A stretch of DNA of 46,478 nt from HyVt-560 sp964577195 (GCA_964577195.1 CAZNYF010000001.1:1-46478), one strand, 5' to 3'; positions 25,237-33,944 are shown, numbered from the stretch's first letter. Program-made: numbers and translations. The notes: generated from the sequence alone by a model not told the origin.

Positions 25237-26217
25237 ATGCATCCTGCTTTCTCAGTCATCTTCTTAACCACCTTGATCGGCGCTGGTCAGGGTTTGTTTC
25301 TGGCGCTCTACACCGCGCAGGTTTACTCGCGCTTTAAACTGTTACCGCAGCACAATATCGAGCAGTTCTATATTTACGGCACAGTCATTGCCGTCGCTTT
25401 GTTGGTGGCTGGTTTGATTGCATCATTCTTCCATCTCGGCCACCCTGAACGCGCCTGGCGTTCTGCCGCAATGTGGCGTACCTCCTGGTTATCGAGAGAA
25501 GTTATTGCCTTGCCAATCACCATGCTACTCATTGCACTCTATGGCGTGGCACACTACTTCGAATTCACCCAGCCGCTATTTCAAATGCCCGGTGGAACCG
25601 CGGTAGACCCAACCTTGCTGCTGGGACTCGCTGCAACCATTGCCACTTTCGCACTCTTCGTTTGCACCGGCATGATTTACGCTTGCATTAAATTCCTACA
25701 AGAATGGCACAGCCCGCTCACCGTAATAAACTACACGCTACTAGGTACAGCTTCCGGCTTTACATTGGCAACCGCATTATCCGCCTGGATGAAAACAGGA
25801 CTCACTGGATTCTATGCAGGTTGGTCGCTAATCATTACCGTACTGGCATTGATATTCCGTCTCGCATCGCTGAGAAGAAATCGTCGCCTGAGGCCAAAAT
25901 CAAACCCTAAAACCGCAATCGGTGTCAGGCACTCCAACATCAAGCAAATATCCATGGGTGCGATGGGCGGAACCTTTAACACCCGTGAGTTTTTTCACGG
26001 CAAAAAAGAAAGCTTCGTTAAAAGCACTAAAATGATTTTCCTCGTGCTGGTATTTTTAGTCCCAATAATTTTATTAGGCGTAACATTCTCCAACCCTGTC
26101 TATCTCATTCCCGCCATCGCTTTCGCCATTCAATATCTCGGCTTGCTGGCAGAGCGCTGGTACTTCTTTGCCGATGCCAAGCATCCGCAAAATATTTACT
26201 ACCAAAGTATTGGCTAG
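25237..26217 (+). CDS. soeC: Sulfite dehydrogenase membrane anchor SoeC (DmsC/NrfD-like)
   Basis: A 326-residue polytopic inner-membrane protein with about eight helices. It begins MHPAFSVIFLTTLIGAGQG, the usual start of DmsC-type anchors, followed by FFHLGHPERAWRSAAMWRTSWLSREV. The latter is a conserved loop in this family near the quinone site. The C-terminus has ERWYFFADAKHPQNIYYQSIG. It should pass electrons from SoeB to the quinone pool. I choose the ATG at 25237; an upstream ATG at 25189 would add 16 polar residues before the first helix and overlaps the repeat. The 117-base gap to soeB is unusual in an otherwise tight operon. Confidence 0.88.
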   Translation: MHPAFSVIFLTTLIGAGQGLFLALYTAQVYSRFKLLPQHNIEQFYIYGTVIAVALLVAGLIASFFHLGHPERAWRSAAMWRTSWLSREVIALPITMLLIALYGVAHYFEFTQPLFQMPGGTAVDPTLLLGLAATIATFALFVCTGMIYACIKFLQEWHSPLTVINYTLLGTASGFTLATALSAWMKTGLTGFYAGWSLIITVLALIFRLASLRRNRRLRPKSNPKTAIGVRHSNIKQISMGAMGGTFNTREFFHGKKESFVKSTKMIFLVLVFLVPIILLGVTFSNPVYLIPAIAFAIQYLGLLAERWYFFADAKHPQNIYYQSIG

Positions 26218-26258
26218 AAAAAAATGATCTAAGCGACGCTATACGCTAGCCTTGTAGA

Positions 26259-26672
26259 ATGAAAAAAGATAATCACTTACTTACACAAAGTCAGGTGTAC
26301 TTTAAAGCGATTGCCAATAGCCGCTTGTGTTGTGCTTATCTATTCGGCAGTGTTGCACGCGGAAATGCCCGCAAAGACAGCGATATAGATATTGCTGTTT
26401 TATATAACGCTATGCCGGAAGCAACATTGAAAGATTCTGGATTGGATATCGCCAGCGGTTTGGAAGAACTACTAGGCCGGGAAGTTGATTTAATTATACT
26501 AAACCGAAGCTCCCCGGACCTCATTCATAAAGTTTTACGCGATGGTGTTCTGATTTTCGATCATAACCCAGGCAAGCGAATTGCTTTTGAAATACAAGCA
26601 CGTAATGAGTATTTTGATATCAAACCTTATCTGGATGAATATCGATCAAGTACCCACCAAAATACGGGATAA
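26259..26672 (+). CDS. mntA: MntA-type nucleotidyltransferase antitoxin
   Basis: A 137-residue minimal nucleotidyltransferase. The motif GSVARGNARKDSDID (residues 30-44) fits GSx10DxD exactly, with G30, S31, D42 and D44. MntA enzymes add AMP units to a tyrosine of the HEPN toxin HepT and so silence it (type VII toxin-antitoxin). The hepT gene follows 6 bases downstream, as in characterised systems where the two are adjacent. The ATG at 26259 is the first in frame after soeC. The region upstream has a repeated TAGCGT motif (on the minus strand) that might be an operator, but this is weak. Location directly after soeC is probably chance insertion of the module. Confidence 0.88.
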   Translation: MKKDNHLLTQSQVYFKAIANSRLCCAYLFGSVARGNARKDSDIDIAVLYNAMPEATLKDSGLDIASGLEELLGREVDLIILNRSSPDLIHKVLRDGVLIFDHNPGKRIAFEIQARNEYFDIKPYLDEYRSSTHQNTG

Positions 26673-26678
26673 CAACCT

Positions 26679-27089
26679 ATGGTTGATCAGGATTTACTGT
26701 TTAAAAAACTCGCATTTATTGAAACCTGCGTAGCTGATTTGCAGCGGCATGCCAATCTCCAGCAAATAGAAACAGATATCCGTGAAGAACGGTTCGTCGA
26801 ACATACGCTTCAGTTGGCGATTCAAGCGGCTCTGGACGCAAGTTCTCATGTCGTATCAGCAGAAAAGCTGGGTGAGCCAGAAACCAATCGGGCGCTATTT
26901 CAAAAACTGACAGCAAATGGATGGATTCCTGAAGCGCTGGCAGTGAATTTACAGAATATGGCAGGGTTCAGAAATATACTGGTGCATGGTTATGCCGATG
27001 TTGATCTTAGTATTCTTAAAGATATTGTTGAGCACCATCTGGATGATTTATTACATTTAGTCAGGTGTGTTCGAAGAAAGACGAAATGA
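26679..27089 (+). CDS. hepT: HepT-type HEPN ribonuclease toxin
   Basis: A 136-residue HEPN (DUF86) protein, all-helical. The active-site pattern RNILVHGY (residues 98-105) matches R-x4-H-x-Y: R98, H103 and Y105. In characterised HepT/MntA pairs the Arg and His are needed for RNA cleavage, and the Tyr is the site modified by MntA. All three are intact, so the toxin should be active. It starts 6 bases after mntA and is probably translated from the same mRNA. The tail is basic (RCVRRKTK). Confidence 0.9.
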   Translation: MVDQDLLFKKLAFIETCVADLQRHANLQQIETDIREERFVEHTLQLAIQAALDASSHVVSAEKLGEPETNRALFQKLTANGWIPEALAVNLQNMAGFRNILVHGYADVDLSILKDIVEHHLDDLLHLVRCVRRKTK

Positions 27090-27199
27090 GACAATCACCC
27101 ATTGTTGATCCAGAGATTGTGAATCGAGAGTCTAAAACCAGGATGCTTCCAAACTACTGAAGAAACTTACTGTTTTTACAGAATGCTACTGGCGATAGA

Positions 27200-27228
27200 T
27201 TTTCTGCTTTCGAATAAGTCTATATAAT
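27200..27228 (+). promoter_or_regulatory. Candidate promoter for the gene at 27261
   Basis: A perfect TATAAT at 27223-27228 lies 17 bases after a weak -35 hexamer TTTTCT (27200-27205, three matches). Transcription would start about 26 bases before the ATG at 27261. It separates the gene from the toxin-antitoxin pair. Confidence 0.45.
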
Positions 27229-27260
27229 CCAGTTCTTTTAATTATCTTGGAGTGCCCGGT

Positions 27261-28424
27261 ATGGAAGTTGGACCTAGAGAGATCAGTACGCCTTTTCGAC
27301 CCATTTCGCTGGAAGTGCCAGAAGGGATGGAGCGCAATGAGTTTTTTAACAGTACCGAAAATCTCAATGATCTCGAGCATAATAATGGGCTGTTAAGAAA
27401 CCCTGAGAACCTGCTGATGTATCGCAAGGCGCTGGGGCATAGCACGATTTTTGATACCTCCATTATCTACAATACGTCCAAGACTATTCTGAATCCTTTG
27501 GGCAGGCCGGTGCGTCGCACGCAGGTGCCTGAAGATGTGAAGAACGTCTGGAACCGGATGAATCAGATCGTGATTAGCTACATGCTGGAAGCGTTTCCTG
27601 ATCCTGGTGAGGCGCTGGTGCTTGCGGGCGAAGCCAGTCTGGATGCGACTTGGCCAATGAGCTCTCCAGGGGTTCCGAGTATTCGGATGCTGCATAACCA
27701 TTTTATGGTTTTTGATATGCAGCAGCTGCAGACTGCAAAATCAGCGGATCCGAAAAATCCGAATCTTACCGATGGCGGTCAGCACAGTTTGTTTCAGTCC
27801 TACATGAGCGATGTTTATCGGGATTTTTTCAATTCTCTGGATCTGAAAATTCTCAGACCAATTGATGAGCAATCTGCGACCATAAAACTCACTGGCTACC
27901 CTCAAGGGTTGCCTAGCTGGGAGATTCAGGGTGGTGAAGATGCGCTCAAGAACATTTGTTTCTGGCGTGAGTACGATTTAATTCTTAAAGGCTTTATTGA
28001 TTTTTACAAAACCTTTTTTACCCAGGTTTCTTCGCGCAACGCATCTATGCCAAAAGATCCTTGGTTTCCTGATCAGATTGAAACCAAGTTGCTGTTTAAT
28101 AATGATTTTCTCGCTGCTGCTAAAAAGGTCAGAGATCAATGTATTGTCGATGCAAAATACGCCAGCTCGATTCGCTGGCAACCTGCCTTTAAGCAACTTA
28201 TCTATCGCAATGATGATGGCAAATTAATCGTCACCATCAGCCAGAATTCCATCGGCAATGCGATCACAGAGCTGCTTGGTGTGGTGGTGAAGCGAACACC
28301 CGATGTGGATGCCTATGAAAAAGCTGAGCCGGCATTGATTGCGCGGTTGCTCGAGGTGCGCAGCCGTTTGGTCGCAGCAGATTTAGGTGAGGGGATTAAA
28401 ACGGATCATTGGGATGCCGTTTAG
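27261..28424 (+). CDS. Unrecognised 387-residue protein
   Basis: I do not recognise this protein. It has no signal peptide, no clear membrane helix and no repeats; the composition is that of a globular cytoplasmic protein. Notable stretches are RPVRRTQVPEDVKNVWNRMN, then ASLDATWPMSSPGVPS directly followed by IRMLHNHFMVFDMQQ, and IKLTGYPQGLPSWEIQGGEDAL. The HNHF segment next to a Ser/Pro-rich loop and several conserved-looking Trp and Asp could belong to an enzyme active site, but this is only an impression. The start is the ATG at 27261 (GGAG 8 bases upstream); a GTG at 27252 would add three residues. It stands alone between a toxin-antitoxin pair and moxR, both of which have gaps of over 130 bases to it, and it has its own promoter candidate. 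Confidence 0.8.
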   Translation: MEVGPREISTPFRPISLEVPEGMERNEFFNSTENLNDLEHNNGLLRNPENLLMYRKALGHSTIFDTSIIYNTSKTILNPLGRPVRRTQVPEDVKNVWNRMNQIVISYMLEAFPDPGEALVLAGEASLDATWPMSSPGVPSIRMLHNHFMVFDMQQLQTAKSADPKNPNLTDGGQHSLFQSYMSDVYRDFFNSLDLKILRPIDEQSATIKLTGYPQGLPSWEIQGGEDALKNICFWREYDLILKGFIDFYKTFFTQVSSRNASMPKDPWFPDQIETKLLFNNDFLAAAKKVRDQCIVDAKYASSIRWQPAFKQLIYRNDDGKLIVTISQNSIGNAITELLGVVVKRTPDVDAYEKAEPALIARLLEVRSRLVAADLGEGIKTDHWDAV

Positions 28425-28516
28425 CGGTGTTTTTCCAGTAGTCACAATTTGTCACTTTTCTGCCGAGAAGCGGTACGGGTAAGCGCTTCAATAACAGCGC
28501 ATTACAGCTATTTAGC

Positions 28517-28525
28517 TGGTATATT
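28517..28525 (+). promoter_or_regulatory. Extended -10 promoter for the moxR/bat operon
   Basis: TGGTATATT at 28517-28525 fits an extended -10 (TG-n-TATATT). No -35 box is seen at the usual spacing, which extended -10 promoters tolerate. Transcription would begin about 27 bases before the moxR ATG at 28559. Confidence 0.45.
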
Positions 28526-28558
28526 GTGCGACTTTGAATCCACTAGGTTCCGGTTCGC

Positions 28559-29563
28559 ATGAGCAAGAAGAAGACTAAAGAAGAAAAAGCGATAAACCCC
28601 AGGGTTGCGATAAAGCATCTGGAAGAATACCTGCGGGGGCAGGTGGTGGGGCAGAAGAAGCTGATTCACCGCTTGTTGGTAGGCTTGCTCGCTGATGGAC
28701 ATTTGCTGGTGGAAGGCCCGCCGGGGCTGGCGAAAACGCGGGCGATTAACTCGCTGGCGAAGGGTATGACAGCCGATTTTCATCGGGTGCAATTTACCCC
28801 GGATTTACTGCCTGCTGATTTGACTGGTAGTGATGTTTACCGCCCCGAGCAAGGTGTTTTTGAGTTCATCAAAGGGCCGATTTTCCATAACCTGATTCTA
28901 GCTGACGAAGTGAATCGTGCACCCGCCAAGGTGCAATCTGCGCTGCTCGAAGCGATGGCTGAAAAGCAGGTGACAGTGGGTAGTTCGAGCTATCCGTTGC
29001 CGAAGCTGTTTCTAGTGATGGCAACTCAAAACCCGATTGAGCAGGAAGGTACGTATCCACTGCCGGAAGCTCAATTGGATCGATTTTTACTGCATGTGCA
29101 GGTTGAATATCCCGATCGGGATGCCAGCCGTGAGATTTTGAAAATCACCCGTGATGAAGCGCGAGATGAGCTCGGTGATAAGAAAGCCAAAGAGCTAAAC
29201 CCGCTGACGCAGGAATCCATTTTTGAAGCTCGTAAAGAAATTCTGGACTTGTACGTTGCTGATTCAGTTGAAGAATATATTCTGCAACTGGTGGAAGCCA
29301 CCCGTGATCCAGGCCAGTACGGCGATGATCTCAAGCAATGGGTTCGCTGGGGTTCCAGCCCTCGGGGAGCGATTGGTCTTGAGCGTGGGGCTCGCGCTGT
29401 TGCCTGGTTACTGGGGCGCGATTATGTGACTCCTGAAGATGTCCAAAGCATTGCTCCAGACGTGCTTCGGCATCGAATTTTGCTCGATTACGCCGCCGAG
29501 GCGGAAGGCAATACCTCATCGGGATTGATTGATGAGCTGTTGAATCGAGTACCTGCACCTTAA
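28559..29563 (+). CDS. MoxR-family AAA+ ATPase
   Basis: A 334-residue AAA+ ATPase of the MoxR family: Walker A GPPGLAKT (53-60), Walker B LILADEVNR (112-120), the family run APAKVQSALLEAM, sensor 1 MATQNPIEQEGTYPLPEAQLDRF, and sensor 2 region SSPRGAI. MoxR proteins act as chaperone-like partners of von Willebrand factor A proteins, which are encoded just downstream, and help assemble or activate protein complexes, often in the envelope. It is the first gene of a bat-type operon. The TAA stop overlaps the terminal repeat of the palindromic element at 29560, but the C-terminus (LLNRVPAP) looks complete for the family. A gap of 187 bases separates it from the DUF58 gene. Confidence 0.93.
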   Translation: MSKKKTKEEKAINPRVAIKHLEEYLRGQVVGQKKLIHRLLVGLLADGHLLVEGPPGLAKTRAINSLAKGMTADFHRVQFTPDLLPADLTGSDVYRPEQGVFEFIKGPIFHNLILADEVNRAPAKVQSALLEAMAEKQVTVGSSSYPLPKLFLVMATQNPIEQEGTYPLPEAQLDRFLLHVQVEYPDRDASREILKITRDEARDELGDKKAKELNPLTQESIFEARKEILDLYVADSVEEYILQLVEATRDPGQYGDDLKQWVRWGSSPRGAIGLERGARAVAWLLGRDYVTPEDVQSIAPDVLRHRILLDYAAEAEGNTSSGLIDELLNRVPAP

Positions 29564-29726
29564 GGGCACCTCTAAAAATACAAGCACCACTGCGAAAAAC
29601 CATGATCAGCACCTTTTTTATGCGAAAAATCGTTAAATACATCCAGTATTCGCCTCATTTTCGCATAAAAAATATACTAATCCTGATTTCCCTCAGCAGC
29701 ACTTCTATTTTTAGAGATGCCCTTAA
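29560..29726. mobile_element. Palindromic MITE-like element inside the bat operon
   Basis: A 167-base near-palindrome filling most of the gap between moxR and the DUF58 gene. The ends TTAAGGGCACCTCTAAAAAT and its near complement match at 20 of the first 21 positions, and inner blocks TTTTTTATGCGAAAA (29614-29628) and TTTTCGCATAAAAAA (29658-29672) are exact complements. TTAA at both tips could be a target duplication. It has no open frame, so it would be a non-autonomous element moved by a transposase elsewhere. As RNA it would form a very long hairpin between two genes of one operon and may lower expression of the downstream genes or set moxR apart. Confidence 0.75.
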
Positions 29727-29750
29727 CCCCAGAATTTCTGGGAATCGGCG

Positions 29751-30665
29751 ATGACATCAGGCGTAACTGTGACATTAAATGAGCTGGTAGCCTTGCGCGC
29801 CAGGTCTCGCAGTTTGCCGCTCGATGCGCGTCGTGCCGCAATGTCTGCTTCATCCGGCGGCTACCATTCTGCCTATCGTGGTCGCGGCCTTGAATTTGAT
29901 GAAGTGCGGCTTTATCAGTCTGGGGATGATGCCAGAACCATCGACTGGCGAGTATCAGCCCGGCGCGGTCAAATCCATACCAAATTATTTCGTGAGGAGC
30001 GAGAGCGTCCTGTGTTTTTGCTGGTCGATCTGCATCCAGGAATGTTTTTTGGTACCCGCACCGCTTTTAAATCTGTCATCGCAGCGCGGCTGGCGACGCT
30101 GGTTGCCTGGGCTGCGGAGCACGCTGGAGATCGCATTGGCGGTATTGTGACCAGTGAAAAAGGCCATATCGAATTGCAGCCTCGAGCACGGCGTGAAGGC
30201 GTGCTGCGCCTAATTAACGCTATCGTAAAACTGCAACCCGAGACACAAGGAGAAACTCAACCGGGTCGTCTGGACGAGGCAGTAGCACGCCTGAGCCGAG
30301 TCGCGCATACCGGCGGTTTGGTTTTTCTATTGAGCGATTTTCGCGAGATGGGTTCGAGCATGGAAAAGCATTTAACAAGGCTCTCGCATCATCATGATGT
30401 GATTGCCGGATTGATCTATGATCCACTCGAAGCACATCCGCCTCGCAGTGGAATTTTTGAATTAGGCAATCAGCAGTCTCGGCAGGTGGTTGATTTTGGC
30501 CACGCAGAAACACATCGAAATTGGCAGGTCAGGTTCCGTAAACATCGCGGTCTGGTGATGGATTACTGTCGCCGTCACGAAGTACATTTTATGGATATCG
30601 CGACCAACGCCAATCTGGTTAACACGCTGCGGATGGGGATTTCCAGCCGAGGTCGTGGATCATGA
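29751..30665 (+). CDS. DUF58 domain protein
   Basis: A 304-residue protein with the DUF58 core GRGLEFDEVRLYQSGDDARTIDWRVSARRGQIHTKLF (about 44-80), followed by a von Willebrand A-like fold (PVFLLVDLHPGMFFG, then GGLVFLLSDFREM). The MIDAS motif is degenerate: DLHPG is seen where D-x-S-x-S is expected, so metal-ion-dependent adhesion is doubtful. DUF58 proteins follow MoxR in many bacteria and are thought to be its direct partner. It lacks the N-terminal membrane helices that some DUF58 proteins have. The end overlaps the DUF4381 start (ATGA). Confidence 0.9.
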   Translation: MTSGVTVTLNELVALRARSRSLPLDARRAAMSASSGGYHSAYRGRGLEFDEVRLYQSGDDARTIDWRVSARRGQIHTKLFREERERPVFLLVDLHPGMFFGTRTAFKSVIAARLATLVAWAAEHAGDRIGGIVTSEKGHIELQPRARREGVLRLINAIVKLQPETQGETQPGRLDEAVARLSRVAHTGGLVFLLSDFREMGSSMEKHLTRLSHHHDVIAGLIYDPLEAHPPRSGIFELGNQQSRQVVDFGHAETHRNWQVRFRKHRGLVMDYCRRHEVHFMDIATNANLVNTLRMGISSRGRGS

Positions 30666-31123
30666 ATGATCCATTAGAACATTTAAAACCTCTGCACCAT
30701 CCTGAGGCAATTTCATGGTGGCCGCCTGCTCCGGGCTGGTGGATTTTGTTGGCAATTGTGGTGCTGGCAGCAATCCTGTTTGGCTGGTTTCGATACCAGC
30801 GCCGTTTGCAGCGTCATGCTTTGAAGGAGTTGGAGCAACTACAGGCGCAGGATTTAACCGCTTCACAAATGGCGAATCAAGTGAACCAATTGCTTAAACG
30901 CTATGCGCTGGTCTGTTATCCGCGAGTAGAAGTTGCTGGGTTGAGTGGCAAAAACTGGCTACGCTTTCTAAAGAAAAGTAGCGATGACCACATGTTTTTA
31001 CGTGCGGGAAAACTGTTGCTGGATACGCCCTATCAGCGCAAGGCTAAACGTGGTGATGAGCGTGCACTGCTTGATTTTGCGGCAGACTGGATCAAGCGTA
31101 ATCAATCCGGAGCGAGCCGTTGA
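30662..31123 (+). CDS. DUF4381 membrane protein
   Basis: A 153-residue protein with the family pattern LHHPEAISWWPPAPGWWILL leading into one membrane helix (about 25-43), then a cytoplasmic helical part with a basic start (RYQRRLQRHALKELEQL) and YPRVEVAGLSGKNWLRFLK. DUF4381 genes are found in MoxR/VWA operons between the DUF58 and VWA genes, as here. Function unknown; probably a membrane scaffold of the Bat complex. Start overlaps the DUF58 stop, and its own stop overlaps the TTG start of the next gene. Confidence 0.9.
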   Translation: MNDPLEHLKPLHHPEAISWWPPAPGWWILLAIVVLAAILFGWFRYQRRLQRHALKELEQLQAQDLTASQMANQVNQLLKRYALVCYPRVEVAGLSGKNWLRFLKKSSDDHMFLRAGKLLLDTPYQRKAKRGDERALLDFAADWIKRNQSGASR

Positions 31124-32139
31124 TCTATCAACTCGCATGGCCGTGGATGGCGCTGGCTTTGCCTTTGCCGTTGCTGATGTGGTGGCTGTTGCCGCGCGCT
31201 CAAGATCGTAGCGGCGGAGTTCTATTTGCGCCGTTTGCGACCTCCCAAGGCAGCGATTCACGAATGAAATTATCCACCTCAAAACGCTGGCGCAAGTTGT
31301 TGGCGTTACTGGTGTGGCTATTGTTGGTTACGGCCTCAATGGGGCCAGAGCGACTCGATGAAGCGGTGGAACTACCGCGCGAAGGCCGCAATATCATGCT
31401 CGCGGTAGATGTCTCCGGCAGTATGCAAACCCCGGATATGGATCCCTCTAAACGGCGAAACCGGCTGGATGTGGTGAAAGAAGTTGCCAGTGAATTTATC
31501 CGTCGTCGTGAAGGGGATCGGACAGGCTTGATTTTGTTCGGTAGTCGTCCTTATATTCAGGCTCCGCTGACTTTTGATCGTGATACGGTACAGACTTTAA
31601 TGCAGGAATCGGTGGTTGGTATTGCCGGTCAGGAAACTGCGATTGGTGATGCGATAGGCTTAGCCATCAAACGACTACACACTAAAAACCAAAATGAGAC
31701 AGTACTTATTTTGCTCACTGATGGTAGTAACACTACCGGTCAGCTCAAACCGCGTCAGGCGGCGAGATTGGCGAAGCAGGTCGGCTTGAAAATTTACACC
31801 ATTGGTGTTGGCGGAGAGCCAGTCGTCGGACAGGATATTTTTGGTCGTCCTATCACCACCTACCGCGCCGAGCTGGATGAAGATGCACTCAGATACATTG
31901 CGGACACCACCGGTGGACAGTATTTCCGCGCCACGGATAGAGGCGCACTACGCTCAATTTATTCGTTGCTGGACCAGCTCGAACCGGCTGCGGGTAAGGG
32001 TGAGACGCTTCGCCCTATCAGCGCCCTGTATTTTTGGCCGCTGAGTGCCGCTTTTCTATTGAGTCTATTGCTGGGCTTGCCGATTATCTTTGAATCTTTG
32101 TCGCCAAAGCAAGGCGCTCGTTCACGGGGAGAAGGGTAA
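31120..32139 (+). CDS. VWA-domain membrane protein, BatA-like
   Basis: A 339-residue protein with an N-terminal membrane helix (about 5-25), a second near 57-75, a von Willebrand factor A domain, and a C-terminal helix (about 305-325). The MIDAS motif is intact: D97-V-S99-G-S101, with a later T and D (LILLTDGS). The VWA domain should lie in the periplasm and bind partner proteins through a metal ion. In Bacteroides and Francisella BatA is linked with aerotolerance and stress survival. The start is TTG at 31120, overlapping the DUF4381 stop, with GGAG 7 bases upstream. It shares its last base with the next start codon (TAATG). Confidence 0.9.
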   Translation: MIYQLAWPWMALALPLPLLMWWLLPRAQDRSGGVLFAPFATSQGSDSRMKLSTSKRWRKLLALLVWLLLVTASMGPERLDEAVELPREGRNIMLAVDVSGSMQTPDMDPSKRRNRLDVVKEVASEFIRRREGDRTGLILFGSRPYIQAPLTFDRDTVQTLMQESVVGIAGQETAIGDAIGLAIKRLHTKNQNETVLILLTDGSNTTGQLKPRQAARLAKQVGLKIYTIGVGGEPVVGQDIFGRPITTYRAELDEDALRYIADTTGGQYFRATDRGALRSIYSLLDQLEPAAGKGETLRPISALYFWPLSAAFLLSLLLGLPIIFESLSPKQGARSRGEG

Positions 32140-33944
32140 TGGATTGGTCTGCGTTGCAATTTTTACGCCCCTGGTGGTTTTTGGGCTTGCTGCCGGTGGT
32201 GGTATTATTACTGCTGGCACTGCGTCGTAGTCAGGTTGCTTCTCCGTGGCAAAAATCCTGTGATGAACATTTGCTGGAGCACTTGTGGCTAACGCCGCCG
32301 GGTGGTTTGAGCCATCGGTTTTTACTTTTGCTGGGGATTGGCTGGTTGGTGACGATCATTTCGCTGGCGGGGCCGGTTTGGGAGCAACAGCCGCAGCCGG
32401 TGTACCGCGCTGATTTATCCAGAGTGGTGCTACTCGATCTTTCTGATTCCATGAATGCTGTAGACATTGCCCCCTCACGTTTACAGCGAGCGCGATTCAA
32501 GCTTTCGGATATTCTGAAACGCTCTGGCGAAGGCCGCACGGCGCTAATCGTGTTTGCCGGTGAGGCGCATATTGTCACGCCGCTGACCAGCGATACGCAG
32601 ACTATCGAGACGATGATCCCGGCGTTGGCGACGGATATTGTACCCGCGCGTGGCAGCGCTGCAATGCCAGCTTTGAATTTGGCACAAACGTTGTTGAAAC
32701 GTGCCAAAGCACGGCTTGGCCAGGTGATCTTAGTGACCGATGGTGTCGATGATATGGCCGCTTCACTCAAAGCGGTGCGTGCGCTTAAGCAATTGGGTTT
32801 CCCCGTTTCGGTGTTGGGTGTCGGCACAATACCTGGCGCACCTACGCCGAATGCCGATGGCAGTTTTGGCAAAATGGCGCGGCTGGTGCCAGCAGAGTTG
32901 ATTGAGCTGGCGAATGCTGGCGGCGGCGTTTACAGCCCGATGACGGCAAATTCGGAAGATCTGGATGCGGTTTTGAGCGATATTGATGATGAGGCACTGG
33001 CAGAAAAGGTAGAGAGCGAAGCGCAGGTTGAACGCTGGGTTGAGCATGGTTTTTGGCTGTTGCCGTTGGTGCTTTTGCTGGCTGCAACGGGGATGCGTAA
33101 GGGCTGGTTGGGTGTTGTGCTGGCGGCAGTTGTGTTACCGATGTTGATGCCAACGCAATCGGCAGCGGCTGGCTGGAGCGATCTTTGGATGCGCTCTGAT
33201 CAGCAGGGTTTGCGAGCATTAAAGCAGCAGCAGCCAGAGCGTGCAGCAGCGCTATTTGAAAATACTGCATGGCGAGGTACGGCGCTTTATTCGGCGGGTC
33301 AGTTCGATCAGGCAGCCGCTGCCTTTGCCGAAGTTGAGGGTCCGGATGGCGACTATAATCGTGGTAATGCGCTGGCGCGAGCCGGGCATCTGGAGCAGGC
33401 GAAAACGGCTTTCGAGGAAGTATTGGCGCTAGAGCCAAAGCATTCTGATGCCGCTGCAAATTTAAAATTGGTGGAAGACTTGCTTAAAAAAGACCCACCT
33501 CCAGGGAAGCCACCCCAGCAACAACCGCCGCCACCCTTACCTGATCAAGACAATAGCCAACAACAGCCACCACCGCCGGAGGAACAGCAAGGTGATGGCG
33601 AGCAACAAGATCCGTCTGATCCTGAGCGCGAACGCAAGGATGAAAAGGATCAGGATACTCCAGAGAAAGATGATGCAGAGGCTGCCAGACGTGATGCTGA
33701 GCAGCAAATGAAGAAAAATCAGGAAGATAATCCCGAGAATAAGCCCCCACATCAACCTGAAACGGGTTCACAGTCTCCGCCTCCATCCGTTGCACATAGC
33801 GCCGCTTTACCTAATGATGAGCAAGTACGCGATCCGAATCTGGATCAGTGGTTACGACAGGTTCCGGATGATCCGTCGGGATTGTTACGCCGCAAGTTCA
33901 TGTTGGAGCATTTGCGCCGGAAAGAAGGAGAGTCATCTCAATGA
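32139..33944 (+). CDS. VWA + TPR protein (BatB/BatC fusion)
   Basis: A 601-residue protein that joins two proteins known separately as BatB and BatC. Residues 10-30 and 60-78 are membrane helices, then a VWA domain with MIDAS D100-L-S102-D-S104. Two more helices lie near 305-335. From about 345 come TPR-like repeats (NTAWRGTALYSAGQFDQAA, YNRGNALARAGHLEQAKTAF). The last 150 residues are low-complexity, rich in Pro, Gln, Glu and Asp, with a short conserved end (DQWLRQVPDDPSGLLRRKFM) also seen in BatC-type proteins. The fusion is common in proteobacteria. The long charged tail is likely disordered and periplasmic. Overlaps batD by 4 bases. Confidence 0.88.
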   Translation: MDWSALQFLRPWWFLGLLPVVVLLLLALRRSQVASPWQKSCDEHLLEHLWLTPPGGLSHRFLLLLGIGWLVTIISLAGPVWEQQPQPVYRADLSRVVLLDLSDSMNAVDIAPSRLQRARFKLSDILKRSGEGRTALIVFAGEAHIVTPLTSDTQTIETMIPALATDIVPARGSAAMPALNLAQTLLKRAKARLGQVILVTDGVDDMAASLKAVRALKQLGFPVSVLGVGTIPGAPTPNADGSFGKMARLVPAELIELANAGGGVYSPMTANSEDLDAVLSDIDDEALAEKVESEAQVERWVEHGFWLLPLVLLLAATGMRKGWLGVVLAAVVLPMLMPTQSAAAGWSDLWMRSDQQGLRALKQQQPERAAALFENTAWRGTALYSAGQFDQAAAAFAEVEGPDGDYNRGNALARAGHLEQAKTAFEEVLALEPKHSDAAANLKLVEDLLKKDPPPGKPPQQQPPPPLPDQDNSQQQPPPPEEQQGDGEQQDPSDPERERKDEKDQDTPEKDDAEAARRDAEQQMKKNQEDNPENKPPHQPETGSQSPPPSVAHSAALPNDEQVRDPNLDQWLRQVPDDPSGLLRRKFMLEHLRRKEGESSQ

